Below, piece after piece: positions 1-12,301 of a stretch of DNA of 64,000 nucleotides. The stretch's first letter is position 1. The number at the start of each line of letters is the position of its first letter. Both the position numbers and the translations under genes were made by a program. Source of the DNA: Streptomyces cacaoi (lineage in GTDB: Bacteria > Actinomycetota > Actinomycetes > Streptomycetales > Streptomycetaceae). The stretch is from contig NZ_BJMM01000004.1 of the NCBI RefSeq assembly GCF_006539165.1, forward strand, positions 248,001 through 312,000. Reading direction: 5' to 3'. Below the pieces are notes generated by a model. That model saw only the letters and a program-made list of their open reading frames with translations, was not told the origin of the DNA and searched no databases.

Positions 1-73
1 CGAGGTGAAGTACAGCGGCGAGGAGTACCTCGTCCTCTCGGCGCGCGACGTTCTCGCGATCGTCGAGAAGTAA
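1..73 (+). CDS. groES: GroES co-chaperonin, 3' end only
   Basis: The last 24 codons, ending in TAA at 71-73, read EVKYSGEEYLVLSARDVLAI and then VEK, the conserved C-terminus of the 10-kDa chaperonin that caps GroEL. The 5' part lies outside the window. It is followed 130 bp later by groEL1 on the same strand, the usual bicistronic arrangement. In Streptomyces this operon is controlled by HrcA through a CIRCE element upstream of groES, which would be outside the window. Confidence 0.93.
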   Translation, partial: EVKYSGEEYLVLSARDVLAIVEK

Positions 74-185
74 TCAGGTCCAGTCGCAGCCCAGCCGCAG
101 CAGACTGCACAGTGAACCGCGCCCTGGTGCCCGCTTCCCCATCGAGGTAGCCGGGGCCAGGGCGCGGCGCGTGCGAGAAGTGTGA

Positions 186-1832
<1,647 letters not shown>

Positions 1833-1854
1833 GCCCGGCTCGGCCCACCGCTTT

Positions 1855-1885
1855 CGGGCGCACCCCTGCCGCGGGGGTGCGCCCG
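1855..1885. terminator. Hairpin terminator after groEL1
   Basis: A perfect 12-bp stem, CGGGCGCACCCC (1855-1866) against GGGGTGCGCCCG (1874-1885), has a 7-nt loop. It starts 23 bp after the groEL1 stop. There is no U-tract, as is common for Streptomyces terminators. It also lies 65 bp beyond the 3' end of the converging gene at 1950, so it may act in both directions. Confidence 0.7.
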
Positions 1886-1949
1886 ACGCGTGTGTCCGGC
1901 CCCGTGCCCGCGACCGGCGGGCGGCGGGCCGGGGAGCAGGGGGACGCCC

Positions 1950-3761
1950 TCAGTGGTCCGTCGTGAGCATCGGCAGGGCGTCCAGATGCTCGTCCGGTAC
2001 GGCGAACGCCTCGACCAGCGCGTCCTGGTACTGCCCGAGCCGCCCCACCAGCACCCGCTCCCGCTCCGGCATGGCCAGTACCTGCTCGGCCGTCAACCAG
2101 CCCTCGGCCAGCAGCAGTCCGGCCCGCGGCCGCACCATCCGCACCAGGAACAGCCGCAGCAGATCCTCCAGCACGGCCCGCGCGGCGTCCGGGATGCCGT
2201 CCCGCGCGAGCGCCGTGGTGAACGCGTCGGCCGCGAGCCCCTCGGCGTGCGCCGAGACCAGCTCCAGCGCCGCGTCGCAGGCGTTGTTCCACCGGCCGAG
2301 CGCGTCCGCGGCCCCCGGCCTGCGCAGATCCTGCCGGGCCCGCTCGCGCCAGAAGCCCTCGGCGGCGGCGAGCAGCGAGCGCCAGAAGCGCGGATCGTCG
2401 GCGTCGGGCCGCCCGCCGGGCAGGGCGGGACCCGTGTCGGGCCCGTCGAACAGCATCTCGGCCGCCGCCTTGCTCCACACCGCGAGGTTGTCGCCCTCGG
2501 CGGTGACGGCGCCGTCGGCGTTGGCCGGGTACTCGGCGAGCCCGTTGACGGGGAAGAGCCCGCGGGCGCCGCAGCGTTCGCGGCACTCGATGGTGATGCC
2601 GCGCGCCCGCCAGGTGATCCAGCCCTTGGCGACGGCCACGTGGCGTTCGGCCGCCCGCTCGTCCCCGGGCGTCCGGCGTGCCCACCGGTCGGTCACCGAC
2701 CGGTGCAGGAAGGTCATGGCGTAGGCGTCGGCGAGGTGACCGACCAGCCGGGCGTAGTGGCCGCGGTGGGCGGCGAGGGGCACACGGCTGCCCTTGGCCG
2801 GGCCGGAGACGTGCCGGGTGAGCGAGTAGCGGACGGCGACGGCCAGCGCGGCTCGCGAACCGCCGAGGGTGGCGGCACTCATGCACAACTTGCCGGTGGT
2901 GACCCGGCCGATGGAGTGCAGGACGCGTCGGCGGGGGCTGCCCAGCGCTGAGGCGAGGGACCCGTCGGGCAGCAGCCGGCCGTGCGGGCCCTGGACGAGT
3001 GCGGAGCGCTCCAGCGCGACGTGGTCGAAACCGGTGACGCAGTGGTCGACGGGGCTGCCGGCGCGCTGCGGCAGGGGTTCGACGGTGACGCCGGGCAGCG
3101 GGCGGCCCCGCTCGTCGGTCAGATCGGCCAGGAACAGGAAGACGCCTTCGTCACGGCCGTCGACGAGCAGCCGCGCGGCCACCAGCGCGCTCTTCGCCCC
3201 GCCGGCGGGGCCGGTGTTGGGCATGTACTTCTGGGCCGGGCGGCCGGGGGTGTGCAGGGTGAAGCCGCCGGTGGCGGGGTCGAGGCGTGCGGTGGTCTCC
3301 AGCGCCGAGGCGTCGTTGCCGTGGCCCCGCTCGGTGCACAGGAACGTGCCGATGCGTTCCATGGTGAGGAAGCGGTCGAGGTCGCGGGCGGGGGAGACCC
3401 GGTCGTCGAGCAGGCTGCCGAGGAAGAGGTTGTAGTGGATACCGGCCACGGTGGAGGTCGCCCCGTCCACGATCGCCGTCCACTCGTGCAGCGCCGCGAG
3501 CGCGCGGGGATCGTCGGCCAGGGCGCGCGGTGCGGCGGCCGAGCGGTTGAGCAGGCGCAGCCGGTCGTAGGCGAGTTGCCACCGCTCCCGGGTACGGGCC
3601 CCTTCGGGGTGGCGGAAGAGCGGATCGCGTACCGCCTCCCGCCACCGGGTGTGGACGTCGTCCGGGCTGTCTTCGAACAGCACCCCGGTGAGGTGTGCGG
3701 CGACGGGCGTGCGGTGCGGGCCCTTCGCGTCGGTGTCGCATCGCTCATCTGTTTCCAGCAT
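1950..3761 (-). CDS. Acyl-CoA oxidase / acyl-CoA dehydrogenase family flavoprotein
   Basis: The 603-residue protein resembles the ACOX (acyl-CoA oxidase) branch of the acyl-CoA dehydrogenase superfamily, which makes the first oxidation of fatty acyl-CoA using FAD. An N-terminal helical region (DPLFRHPEG, ERWQLAYDRL) is followed by the beta-domain segment around KYMPNTGPAGGAKSALVAARLL, which matches the FAD/substrate wall of ACOX, and then by a long C-terminal helical half (residues about 290-600). Its length fits ACOX better than a 380-residue dehydrogenase. The chosen ATG (MLETDERCDTD) has no clear ribosome site; longer versions back to 3893 are open but overlap the neighbouring SDR gene. 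It converges on groEL1. The substrate is unknown. Confidence 0.8.
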   Translation of the reverse strand: MLETDERCDTDAKGPHRTPVAAHLTGVLFEDSPDDVHTRWREAVRDPLFRHPEGARTRERWQLAYDRLRLLNRSAAAPRALADDPRALAALHEWTAIVDGATSTVAGIHYNLFLGSLLDDRVSPARDLDRFLTMERIGTFLCTERGHGNDASALETTARLDPATGGFTLHTPGRPAQKYMPNTGPAGGAKSALVAARLLVDGRDEGVFLFLADLTDERGRPLPGVTVEPLPQRAGSPVDHCVTGFDHVALERSALVQGPHGRLLPDGSLASALGSPRRRVLHSIGRVTTGKLCMSAATLGGSRAALAVAVRYSLTRHVSGPAKGSRVPLAAHRGHYARLVGHLADAYAMTFLHRSVTDRWARRTPGDERAAERHVAVAKGWITWRARGITIECRERCGARGLFPVNGLAEYPANADGAVTAEGDNLAVWSKAAAEMLFDGPDTGPALPGGRPDADDPRFWRSLLAAAEGFWRERARQDLRRPGAADALGRWNNACDAALELVSAHAEGLAADAFTTALARDGIPDAARAVLEDLLRLFLVRMVRPRAGLLLAEGWLTAEQVLAMPERERVLVGRLGQYQDALVEAFAVPDEHLDALPMLTTDH

Positions 3762-3852
3762 GCGCTGTACAACGAAACGGTGCGGCCCGGGGCAAGGACG
3801 ATTTTTAGCCCGGCCGCGGAACGGAACCGGCCCATCGGCGGCCGTCCGGCGG

Positions 3853-4626
3853 CTACTTGGGGCCGTACTTGCGGCCCGTCCCGGTCGAGGCACGGGCCAG
3901 CACCGCCCGCGGCACCAGGCGTGAGGCGCCGAGCAGCGCCTTGTACCGCGGGTCGGGCACGCACAGCGTCCTGCCCCGGGCGAGATCCCGCAGCGCCGTG
4001 TCCACGACCCGGCCGGCCTCCAGCCACATCCACCGGGGGACGTCCCCGGCGTCCATCCCGGCCCGCGAGTGGAACTCCGTCTGCACGAAGCCGGGGCACA
4101 GGGCCATCAGCCGCACCCCGGACCCGGCCAGATCCTGGGCGACGCCCTGGGTGAACTGGGTGACCCATGCCTTGGAGGCGCCGTAGGTGCCCCGGGGGAA
4201 GAAGGCGGCGACGGAGGCGACGTTGATGACGCCGCCGCGCCCGCGCTCGCGCATGGTCCCGGCCGCGGCGGTCGTCAGCCGCAGCACCGCCTCGCAGTGC
4301 ACCTTGAGCATGGTCAGTTCGTCGTCGACCGGGACCTCCAGAAAGCGCCCCTTGTTGCCGAAACCGGCGTTGTTGACGAGCAGCTCGACGGGCTCCCCGG
4401 TGTCCCGCAGCCGCTTCTCGACGGCGGCGATGCCGTCCTCCGTCGACAGGTCGGCGGTGAGGATGGCGACTTCGACGCCGTACCGGTCGTGCAGCGTCGT
4501 CGCCTCGTCCCGCAGCCGTTCGGTGTCGCGCGCCACGAGGACGAGATGGTGGCCGCTGCCGGCCAGCCGGCGTGCGAAGGCCGCGCCGATGCCGGCGGTG
4601 GCTCCGGTGATCAGTGCTGTCGTCAT
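3853..4626 (-). CDS. Short-chain dehydrogenase/reductase
   Basis: The 257-residue classical SDR has the NAD(P)-binding loop TGATAGIG at residues 8-15, the NNAG motif, a Ser in the INVASVAAF strand and the YGASK catalytic Tyr/Lys pair. The central LVARDTERL is typical of YqjQ/DltE-like SDRs that act on ketones or aldehydes of lipid origin. The start is the ATG at 4626, and upstream sequence is non-coding. It is transcribed in the same direction as the acyl-CoA oxidase-like gene 90 bp downstream, so the two may share a transcript and act in lipid metabolism; that link is inference. Confidence 0.88.
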   Translation of the reverse strand: MTTALITGATAGIGAAFARRLAGSGHHLVLVARDTERLRDEATTLHDRYGVEVAILTADLSTEDGIAAVEKRLRDTGEPVELLVNNAGFGNKGRFLEVPVDDELTMLKVHCEAVLRLTTAAAGTMRERGRGGVINVASVAAFFPRGTYGASKAWVTQFTQGVAQDLAGSGVRLMALCPGFVQTEFHSRAGMDAGDVPRWMWLEAGRVVDTALRDLARGRTLCVPDPRYKALLGASRLVPRAVLARASTGTGRKYGPK

Positions 4627-4922
4627 GCCGGAACGCTATCGGCTCCGCGTACGACCCCGTCGCGCGGCGGAACCCGCGGCGCCGGACACCGGAAGCCCAA
4701 CGCGGCCGCACCGCGCGGGCGTTGCGCACCGCCCGCGACACCTCCCGGCCACCCCCGGCTCTCCCCGCCCGCAGCCGCACGGCGGGCGGACGGGCCCCGG
4801 CGGAGCGGACGGGCCGGAGCGGACGGGCCGGAGCGGGGCGGAGCCGGGCGGACGGGGTGCGCGGAGGAGTCGGGGCGGAGCGGGCGCGCGCCCGGGTCAT
4901 CCGCGCCGGGCGCGCGCCGGGC
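4627..4922. other. Intergenic region with G-rich short repeats
   Basis: About 296 bp lie between the SDR start and the end of the MOSC gene. The part at 4795-4920 is built from repeated GGAGCGGACGGGCC-like units and holds no gene. The promoter of the SDR gene should be near 4630-4680, but no convincing -10/-35 pair was found. Confidence 0.5.
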
Positions 4923-5588
4923 TCATGCGGTACGCCGCAGCGCCCGGTCCCGCGTCAGCGGATGCAGCGCGTCACCCGCGGCGAGGACGCGGGGCAGCAG
5001 GGCCGGCTCCCGGGTGAGCGCGCGGAACGCGAAGGAGACCGTCACCTCGTGCTCGGGCCGGTGCGCGATCTGCACGGCGTCGCCCGCGCGCACCTCGCCC
5101 GGCTCGATCACCCGCAGATAGGCCCCGGGCATGGCGTGCGCCATGAACCGCTTGACCCAGCCCTGCTCGCGCAGCCACCCGGCGAACGTCCGGCACGGGA
5201 TCCGTCCGGCGGACACCTCCAGCAGCGGTCCTGTCCCCGGCTCACCGATCCGCCACCGCTCGCCGATCAGTGCGCCGTCGACGTCGACGCCGCTGGTGGT
5301 GAGGTTCTCCCCGAAGACGCCGCTGGCCAGCGTGCGCCCCAGCTCGCCCTCCCAGTGGTCGAGCTGCTCGCGGGCGAAGGCGTAGACCGCCTGATGCTCG
5401 CCCCCGTGGTTGCGCAGATCGCACACCGCGTCGCCGAGCAGCCCGCTGCCGCCCACCCCGGGGGCCCCGGGCGGAAAGACGGAGACGGGCCCCTCGACGG
5501 GCCGCTTGTCGATGCCTGTCCGTCCGCCGGGCGCGTCGGTGTGCTCCGAGGGGACGGGCCTTCCGATGTTCACAGTCAACAGCCGCAT
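4923..5588 (-). CDS. MOSC domain protein (YiiM-like)
   Basis: The 221-residue protein has a MOSC (molybdenum cofactor sulfurase C-terminal) fold. Landmarks are LGDAVCDLRNHGGEHQAVYAF, FGENLTTSGVD, and the conserved cysteine in AGRIPCRTF that is expected to carry sulfur or contact the molybdenum cofactor. It resembles the YiiM family, which reduces N-hydroxylated compounds, but there is no fused oxidoreductase domain. The ATG at 5588 starts the typical MRLLTVNIGRP. It is divergent from a LysR regulator 80 bp away, so that regulator is a plausible controller. Confidence 0.87.
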   Translation of the reverse strand: MRLLTVNIGRPVPSEHTDAPGGRTGIDKRPVEGPVSVFPPGAPGVGGSGLLGDAVCDLRNHGGEHQAVYAFAREQLDHWEGELGRTLASGVFGENLTTSGVDVDGALIGERWRIGEPGTGPLLEVSAGRIPCRTFAGWLREQGWVKRFMAHAMPGAYLRVIEPGEVRAGDAVQIAHRPEHEVTVSFAFRALTREPALLPRVLAAGDALHPLTRDRALRRTA

Positions 5589-5668
5589 CCTCCGAGGCTA
5601 GAGCCGATGCCCTCCAAGGCGGACCCGAATTTTCCGGTTGTCGCCCAAGGCGCGCTTATGCTCGAAGG

Positions 5669-6556
5669 GTGATCGAACCCCGTCATCTCCGCGTCCTGCG
5701 CACGGTCGCCGCCACCGGCTCGTTCTCGGCAGCGGCACGCGAACTGGGCTGCACCCAGCCCGCGGTCAGCCAGCAGATGAAGGCGCTGGAGCAGTCGGCC
5801 GGCACCCCCGTTCTGGTCCGGGCCGGGCGGGAGATGCGGCTGACCGAGGCGGGCGAGGCCCTGGTGCGGCACGCCGCGGGCATCCTCGCGGGGCTGACCG
5901 CCGCCGAGGAGGAGGTCGCGGCGCTGGCCGGGCTGCGCGCCGGACGGGTGCGGCTGGTCTCCTTCCCCAGCGGCAGCTCCACGCTGGTGCCCACCGCGGT
6001 CGCGGCCATGCGCGCCGACCACCCCGGCACCCGGGTCTCCCTCGTCGAGGCCGAACCCCCGCGCTCGGTCGACATGCTGCGCGCCGGCGACTGCGAGATC
6101 GCGCTGGCCTTCCGCTACGACGCGGCCCCCGAGTGGGACGACCTGGTGGTGCGCCCGCTGCTCACCGACCGGCTGGTCGGCCTCGTCCCGGAGGGCCACG
6201 CCTTCGCCGACGCCACGGAGGTCGGGATCGGCACCCTCGCCGAGGAGCCCTGGATCGCGGGCTGCCCGCGCTGCCGGCGGCACCTGGTCGAGGTGTGCGA
6301 GGAGGCGGGCTTCACCCCGCGCATCGACTTCGCCACCGACGACTACCCGGCGGTCGTCGGCCTCGTCGGCGCGGGGCTGGGCGTCGCCGTGCTGCCCGAG
6401 CTGGCCGTGGAGTCGGTCCGCACCAAGGGCGCCCGCGCGGTGCGGGTCACCCCGGCCGTGCAGCGCGAGGTGGTGGCGCTCACGCTCCCGGACCTCGACC
6501 AGGTGCCGGCGGTCGGCGCCATGCTGGACCGGCTCGCGGCCGCCGCCCGGCGCTGA
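5669..6556 (+). CDS. LysR-family transcriptional regulator
   Basis: The 295-residue protein has an N-terminal winged helix-turn-helix (IEPRHLRVLRTVAATGSF, then SQQMKALE, residues 1-60) and a C-terminal periplasmic-binding-like effector domain. The GTG at 5669 is chosen because the HTH starts there. A -10-like TATGCT ends 6 nt before it, so the transcript may be nearly leaderless; a GAAGG next to the start could otherwise be a weak ribosome site. LysR regulators usually control the divergent neighbour, here the MOSC gene. The effector is unknown. Confidence 0.93.
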   Translation: MIEPRHLRVLRTVAATGSFSAAARELGCTQPAVSQQMKALEQSAGTPVLVRAGREMRLTEAGEALVRHAAGILAGLTAAEEEVAALAGLRAGRVRLVSFPSGSSTLVPTAVAAMRADHPGTRVSLVEAEPPRSVDMLRAGDCEIALAFRYDAAPEWDDLVVRPLLTDRLVGLVPEGHAFADATEVGIGTLAEEPWIAGCPRCRRHLVEVCEEAGFTPRIDFATDDYPAVVGLVGAGLGVAVLPELAVESVRTKGARAVRVTPAVQREVVALTLPDLDQVPAVGAMLDRLAAAARR

Positions 6557-6726
6557 CCCGGCACGGACGCACGGGCCCCGGGCTGCACGGGCTCCCGGGC
6601 CGCACGGGCTTCGCGTACTCCCGGGCCCCGGGCCGCACGGCCTTCCGGGCCTCGGGCCTTCGCTCGTCACCCGCCAGGAGCGTCGCCCGTCGCACGTCCG
6701 CAGCGTCGCCCGTCGCCCGTCGCCCG

Positions 6727-7041
6727 TCAGTCCTCGCCGGAGCCCGGCGCCGAGACGAGCCGGTTGCGTGCGCGGCCGAGCAGCTCCTCCCGCTCGTCCT
6801 CGGTCAGCCCGCCCCACACGCCGTAGGGCTCGCGCACCTGGAGCGCGTGTGCGGCGCACTCGGCGCGCACGGGGCAGCGCATGCACACCTCCTTCGCCGA
6901 GGTCTCCCGGGCGCTGCGCGCTGCTCCGCGCTCCCCCTCGGGGTGGAAGAAGAGCGAGCTGTCCACGCCCCGGCAGGCGGCCAGCAGTTGCCAGTCCCAC
7001 AGGTCGGCGTTGGGTCCAGGAAGGCGGGAGAAGTCTGCCAT
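6727..7041 (-). CDS. whiD: WhiD, WhiB-like [4Fe-4S] sporulation regulator
   Basis: The 104-residue Wbl protein has four cluster-binding cysteines at 23, 53, 56 and 62 (C-x29-C-x2-C-x5-C), followed by the GVWGGLT turn and a basic C-terminus. The N-terminus MADFSRLPGPNADLWDWQLL and the position divergent from bldM identify it as WhiD, needed for late sporulation (spore septation and maturation). Wbl proteins bind region 4 of the principal sigma factor, HrdB. The ATG at 7041 is preceded by GAGGAGAG; a longer frame reaches 7098 but lacks support. The upstream region is shared with bldM. Confidence 0.95.
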   Translation of the reverse strand: MADFSRLPGPNADLWDWQLLAACRGVDSSLFFHPEGERGAARSARETSAKEVCMRCPVRAECAAHALQVREPYGVWGGLTEDEREELLGRARNRLVSAPGSGED

Positions 7042-7454
7042 CGCGTCTCTCCTCGTTCTGCGGTTCTGCGGGTCGCTGCGGGTCCGCCGTGATCTCAAGG
7101 GCTCTGACGAGCCGCTCGTGCGTAAATATGACTCTTTGGGAATCTAGCCAGTGATCCCACAAAACGGAAGGAATGGATCCAAATAGGGCACTTCGGGATG
7201 GATGCCAATGGGGTGGTCACCTCGCCGTCCATGGCTCGGGATGGTGCTGATCTGTGCTCGCTTGCTCACGTAGAGTGCTGACGACGACCCCGGGGAGCCG
7301 TAACTCTTTCGGGTGACCGTCGTTGAGACAGCGAAAGCGGTTGGCGGCCAATTCGCAGGGGCACAGGTGTCCGAGCCGGTCAACCGCGCAGGTGATGAAT
7401 CCGACGAGCAGCCTGGAGGCTCAAGGTGATGCGCATCAGCAGCGGAGGGCGGCC
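7042..7454. promoter_or_regulatory. whiD-bldM divergent regulatory region
   Basis: A 413-bp non-coding region with a clearly lower-GC core at about 7100-7210, as expected for a region dense in promoters and binding sites. Rightward it holds the sigma-BldN promoter listed separately. Leftward, a CATATT hexamer near 7125 could be a whiD -10. Scattered AGTGA/TCACC-like half sites (for example 7151 and 7217) could be BldD contacts, but none forms a convincing full palindrome. Confidence 0.6.
7299..7326 (+). promoter_or_regulatory. Sigma-BldN-type promoter of bldM
   Basis: CGTAAC at 7299-7304 and CGTTGA at 7321-7326 are separated by exactly 16 bp. This is the known consensus of promoters used by the developmental ECF sigma factor BldN, whose best-known target is bldM. 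Transcription would start near 7333, giving a 5' leader of about 120 nt before the bldM ATG. Confidence 0.85.
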
Positions 7455-8066
7455 ATGACATCCGTCCTCGTATGCGACGACTCCCCGCTTGCCCGAGAGG
7501 CGCTGCGCCGCGCGGTTGCGACCGTGCCCGGTGTCGAGCGCGTGACGACGGCGGCCAACGGCGAGGAAGTCCTCCGCCGCTGGGGCGCCGACCGTTCCGA
7601 CCTGATCCTGATGGATGTGCGGATGCCGGGGCTGGGAGGGGTGGAGACCGTCCGCCGGCTGCTCTCCGCCGACCCCGGGGCGCGCATCATCATGCTCACG
7701 GTGGCCGAGGACCTCGACGGCGTCGCACTGGCCGTCGCGGCCGGAGCACGCGGCTATCTGCACAAGGACGCGTCCCGCGCCGAGCTGCGCGCGACCGTCA
7801 CCCAGGCCCTGGCCGACCCGACCTGGCGGCTCGCCCCGCGCAGGCTCCGGTCCGCCGAGATGGGCGCGGCGCCCACGCTCACCGCGCGGGAGATCCAGGT
7901 GCTCGAAGGCATGAGCCACGGGCGCTCCAACGCCGAGATCGGCCGTGAGCTCTTCCTCTCCGAGGACACGGTCAAGACCCATGCCCGCCGGCTGTTCAAG
8001 AAGCTCGGCGCCTCGGACCGCGCACACGCGGTCGCGCTGGGCTTCCGCTGGGGGCTGGTGCGCTGA
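7455..8066 (+). CDS. bldM: BldM, atypical response regulator of development
   Basis: The 203-residue protein has an N-terminal receiver domain (1-120) and a C-terminal LuxR/FixJ-type HTH (about 138-200, LTAREIQVLEGMSHGRSNAEIG). Asp54 (ILMDVRMPG), the acidic pair Asp8-Asp9, the switch Thr and Lys are in place, yet in Streptomyces BldM works without phosphorylation and has no paired kinase; none is nearby here either. It activates early developmental promoters as a homodimer and late ones as a heterodimer with WhiI. The ATG at 7455 has GGAGGG 5 nt upstream and gives exactly the known length. Confidence 0.97.
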   Translation: MTSVLVCDDSPLAREALRRAVATVPGVERVTTAANGEEVLRRWGADRSDLILMDVRMPGLGGVETVRRLLSADPGARIIMLTVAEDLDGVALAVAAGARGYLHKDASRAELRATVTQALADPTWRLAPRRLRSAEMGAAPTLTAREIQVLEGMSHGRSNAEIGRELFLSEDTVKTHARRLFKKLGASDRAHAVALGFRWGLVR

Positions 8067-8574
8067 CGGGCGGACGGCCGGCGGCCGCGGTGGGCCACGC
8101 GGCAGCCGGCGCCGACCGTCCCTCTGCCCGCCGGGCCCCGCCCGGCCTGCCCCGTATCTCCGTCTCCCACTTCTCCCGGCGTCCCCGGCGTCCCTCGCGT
8201 CCCGGCATCTCTCGCCGTCCGCCGCCGTCCGCCGCCGTTTCCCGACGTCCCCCGATGCCTCCTGACGACTGCCGACGACTCCCGACGTCCCCCGGCGGCG
8301 CCCGGCCCGGCCGCCGGATCCGTCACGACTCGACCGCCCTCCCCGACCGCCGCGAGCGGGCGCGCGGGACGACGAGGAGGGCCCAGCACCCCGGGGGGAG
8401 CCGGAAATCCGGCGCGTGCCGCATCCTTGAAACATGGAGTTCCTCGGGGAACGGTCGGCCAGGCGTGAGGGGAGGGCTCGCAACATGAAGGTGGGAACGC
8501 CCGCCCATAACGCTTCGGGCCACATCCGTACGGGCGGTGCGGCGGACCGCGCGGGGTCCGTGCACCATGGACCG
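8067..8574. other. Intergenic bldM-sigD region, pyrimidine-rich repeats
   Basis: About 500 bp without a credible gene. The part at 8165-8310 is a degenerate run of CGTCCC/CGCCGTCC-type units with strong C bias on the + strand. The sigD promoter should lie between 8400 and 8570. An SD-like AGGGGAGGG at 8468-8476 stands before an in-frame ATG at 8485 (see sigD). Confidence 0.5.
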
Positions 8575-9201
8575 ATGCGCGACGACGAGAACGGGCCACC
8601 GCCCGCGGCCGGTTCCGGCCAGGGCGAGGCGTCCGGTGTGGCCGCGGAGGTCAGCGAGCTCGTCCGGCGCGCCGTCGAGGGGGACCGGCAGGCCACTCAC
8701 GACCTCCTCGCGCACGTGCACCCGCTGGCGGTGCGCTACTGCCGCACCCGGCTGACCCGACTGCCCGGTGACGCGCGCCACTTCGTCGACGACCTCGCCC
8801 AGGAGGTCTGCATCGCCGTGCTGTGCGCCCTGCCGCGCTACCGGGACACCGGCAAGCCCTTCGAGGCGTTCGTCGTGGCCATCGCCCAGCACAAGGTCGC
8901 CGATCTCCAGCGGGCCGCCATGCGCGGCCCCGGCAGCACCGCCGTCCCCTCGGACGAGATGCCCGAGCGGCCCGACGACTCGCTGGGGCCCGAGGAGCGC
9001 GCGCTGCTCAGCAGCGACGCCGAGTGGGCCAAGAAGCTGCTGGCGAACCTGCCGGAGCACCAGCGTGAGCTGGTCCTGCTGCGGGTCGCCGTCGGGCTCA
9101 CCGCCGAGGAGACCGGCCAGATGCTGGGAATGTCGCCCGGTGCCGTCCGCGTTGCGCAGCACAGAGCGCTGAGCAGGCTGCGTGCGCTGGCCGAGCAGTA
9201 G
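8575..9201 (+). CDS. sigD: SigD-family RNA polymerase sigma factor
   Basis: The 208-residue ECF-like sigma-70 protein has region 2 ([16 protein letters not shown] to [17 protein letters not shown], about 40-120) and region 4 ([20 protein letters not shown] to [12 protein letters not shown], about 150-205). It matches SigD of Mycobacterium and Streptomyces throughout. The position between bldM and guaB is the conserved genus arrangement. The start is uncertain: the ATG at 8575 gives the MRDDE start I associate with homologues but has a poor ribosome site, while an in-frame ATG at 8485 with a strong AGGGGAGGG would add 30 residues. Confidence 0.92.
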   Translation: MRDDENGPPPAAGSGQGEASGVAAEVSELVRRAVEGDRQATHDLLAHVHPLAVRYCRTRLTRLPGDARHFVDDLAQEVCIAVLCALPRYRDTGKPFEAFVVAIAQHKVADLQRAAMRGPGSTAVPSDEMPERPDDSLGPEERALLSSDAEWAKKLLANLPEHQRELVLLRVAVGLTAEETGQMLGMSPGAVRVAQHRALSRLRALAEQ

Positions 9202-9291
9202 CCGGCCGTGGCCGGGAGGTTTTCCACAGGCCGTCCGGCCACCCTCGCGGGGCCGATAGCATGGAGCGTGCGGCTGGACAAGCAGCGGTAA

Positions 9292-10924
<1,633 letters not shown>

Positions 10925-11060
10925 ACTCCTGTAGCCGAGGTGTCGGAGCCGGGGTCCGGGGGTTGTCCCCGGGCCCCGGTGTCTGCGGACGATGGGGCCC
11001 GTGGGGCCGTGGGGGCGGTCGGGGATACTGGGGCGGTAACCGTAGAGAAGGGCCACATTC

Positions 11061-12176
11061 GTGACTGAGATCGAGATCGGGCGCGGGAAGCGCGGGCGGC
11101 AGGCGTACGCCTTCGACGACATCGCCGTGGTGCCGAGCAGGCGTACCCGCGATCCGAAGGAGGTCTCCATCGCGTGGCAGATCGACGCCTACCGCTTCGA
11201 GCTGCCGTTCCTCGCCGCGCCGATGGACTCGGTGGTCTCCCCCCGGACGGCCATCCGCATCGGTGAGATGGGCGGCCTCGGCGTCCTCAACCTGGAGGGG
11301 CTGTGGACGCGGTACGAGGATCCGGAGCCGCTGCTGGCGGAGATCGCCGAGCTGGACGAGGCCACGGCCAACCGCCGTATGCAGGAGATCTACGCCGAGC
11401 CGATCAAGGAGGAGCTGATCGGCCGGCGGATCAAGGAGGTCCGGGACTCGGGTGTGGTGACGGCCGCGGCGCTGTCGCCGCAGCGCACCGCCCAGTTCTC
11501 CAAGGCCGTGGTGGACGCGGGCGTCGATCTGTTCGTCATCCGGGGCACCACCGTCTCCGCCGAGCATGTGTCCTCGGCCGCCGAGCCGCTCAACCTGAAG
11601 CAGTTCATCTACGAGCTGGACGTTCCGGTGATCGTCGGCGGCTGTGCCACGTACACCGCCGCGCTGCATCTGATGCGGACGGGCGCGGCCGGTGTGCTGG
11701 TCGGCTTCGGCGGCGGTGCCGCGCACACGACGCGGAACGTGCTGGGCATCCAGGTGCCGATGGCGACGGCCGTCGCCGACGTGGCCGCGGCGCGGCGTGA
11801 CTACATGGACGAGTCCGGCGGGCGGTACGTGCACGTCATCGCGGACGGCGGCGTCGGCTGGTCCGGGGATCTGCCGAAGGCGATCGCCTGCGGGGCGGAC
11901 GCGGTCATGATGGGCTCGCCGCTGGCCCGGGCCACGGACGCGCCCGGCGGCGGCCGGCACTGGGGCATGGAGGCCGTGCACGAGGAGCTGCCGCGCGGGC
12001 GCTGTGTGGACCTCGGCGCGGTCGGCACCCTGGAGGAGGTGCTGCTCGGTCCTTCGCACACGCCGGACGGGGCGATGAACTTCTTCGGTGCGCTGCGCCG
12101 GGCGATGGCCACCACCGGGTACTCCGAGCTGAAGGAGTTCCAGCGCGTCGAGGTCACCATCGGCCCCTCGCGCTGA
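11061..12176 (+). CDS. GuaB3-family IMP dehydrogenase-related protein
   Basis: The 371-residue protein has an IMPDH/GMP reductase TIM barrel without CBS domains (KRGRQAYAFDDIAVVPSRRT at the N-terminus, the FLAAPMDSVVSPRTA strand, and VGFGGGAAHTTRNVLGI in place of the IMPDH catalytic loop). The catalytic SICTT cysteine is replaced by AAHTT, so classic IMPDH chemistry is unlikely. Actinobacterial GuaB3 proteins have been discussed as GMP reductase-like or regulatory, but the substrate is not clear from sequence. The ATG or GTG choice is settled by GTGACTGAG at 11061 after GAGAAGGG. It is the near-invariant neighbour of guaB. Confidence 0.9.
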   Translation: MTEIEIGRGKRGRQAYAFDDIAVVPSRRTRDPKEVSIAWQIDAYRFELPFLAAPMDSVVSPRTAIRIGEMGGLGVLNLEGLWTRYEDPEPLLAEIAELDEATANRRMQEIYAEPIKEELIGRRIKEVRDSGVVTAAALSPQRTAQFSKAVVDAGVDLFVIRGTTVSAEHVSSAAEPLNLKQFIYELDVPVIVGGCATYTAALHLMRTGAAGVLVGFGGGAAHTTRNVLGIQVPMATAVADVAAARRDYMDESGGRYVHVIADGGVGWSGDLPKAIACGADAVMMGSPLARATDAPGGGRHWGMEAVHEELPRGRCVDLGAVGTLEEVLLGPSHTPDGAMNFFGALRRAMATTGYSELKEFQRVEVTIGPSR

Positions 12177-12301
12177 GCCGGCCGGGCGGTCGGGTTCTCC
12201 GGCTGCCCGGTTCACCGGGTCCACCCCGTTCTCAGGGTTCACCCGGTTCTCAGGGTTCTCGGGGTTTCCAGGGTTCTCCAGGGTTCTCCGGGTTCTCGCA
12301 T
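12177..12301. repeat. Degenerate GGGTTCTC repeats
   Basis: Between 12210 and 12298 the sequence is a series of about nine GGGTTCTC/CAGGGTTCTC-like units of 8-12 bp. No gene is present. They lie directly after the guaB3 stop and before the hairpin at 12302. Confidence 0.65.

Noticed and set aside
7151..7221. BldD box in the whiD-bldM region
   Set aside because: AGTGA and TCACC half sites are about 65 bp apart and do not form the usual closely spaced palindrome, so no site is called.
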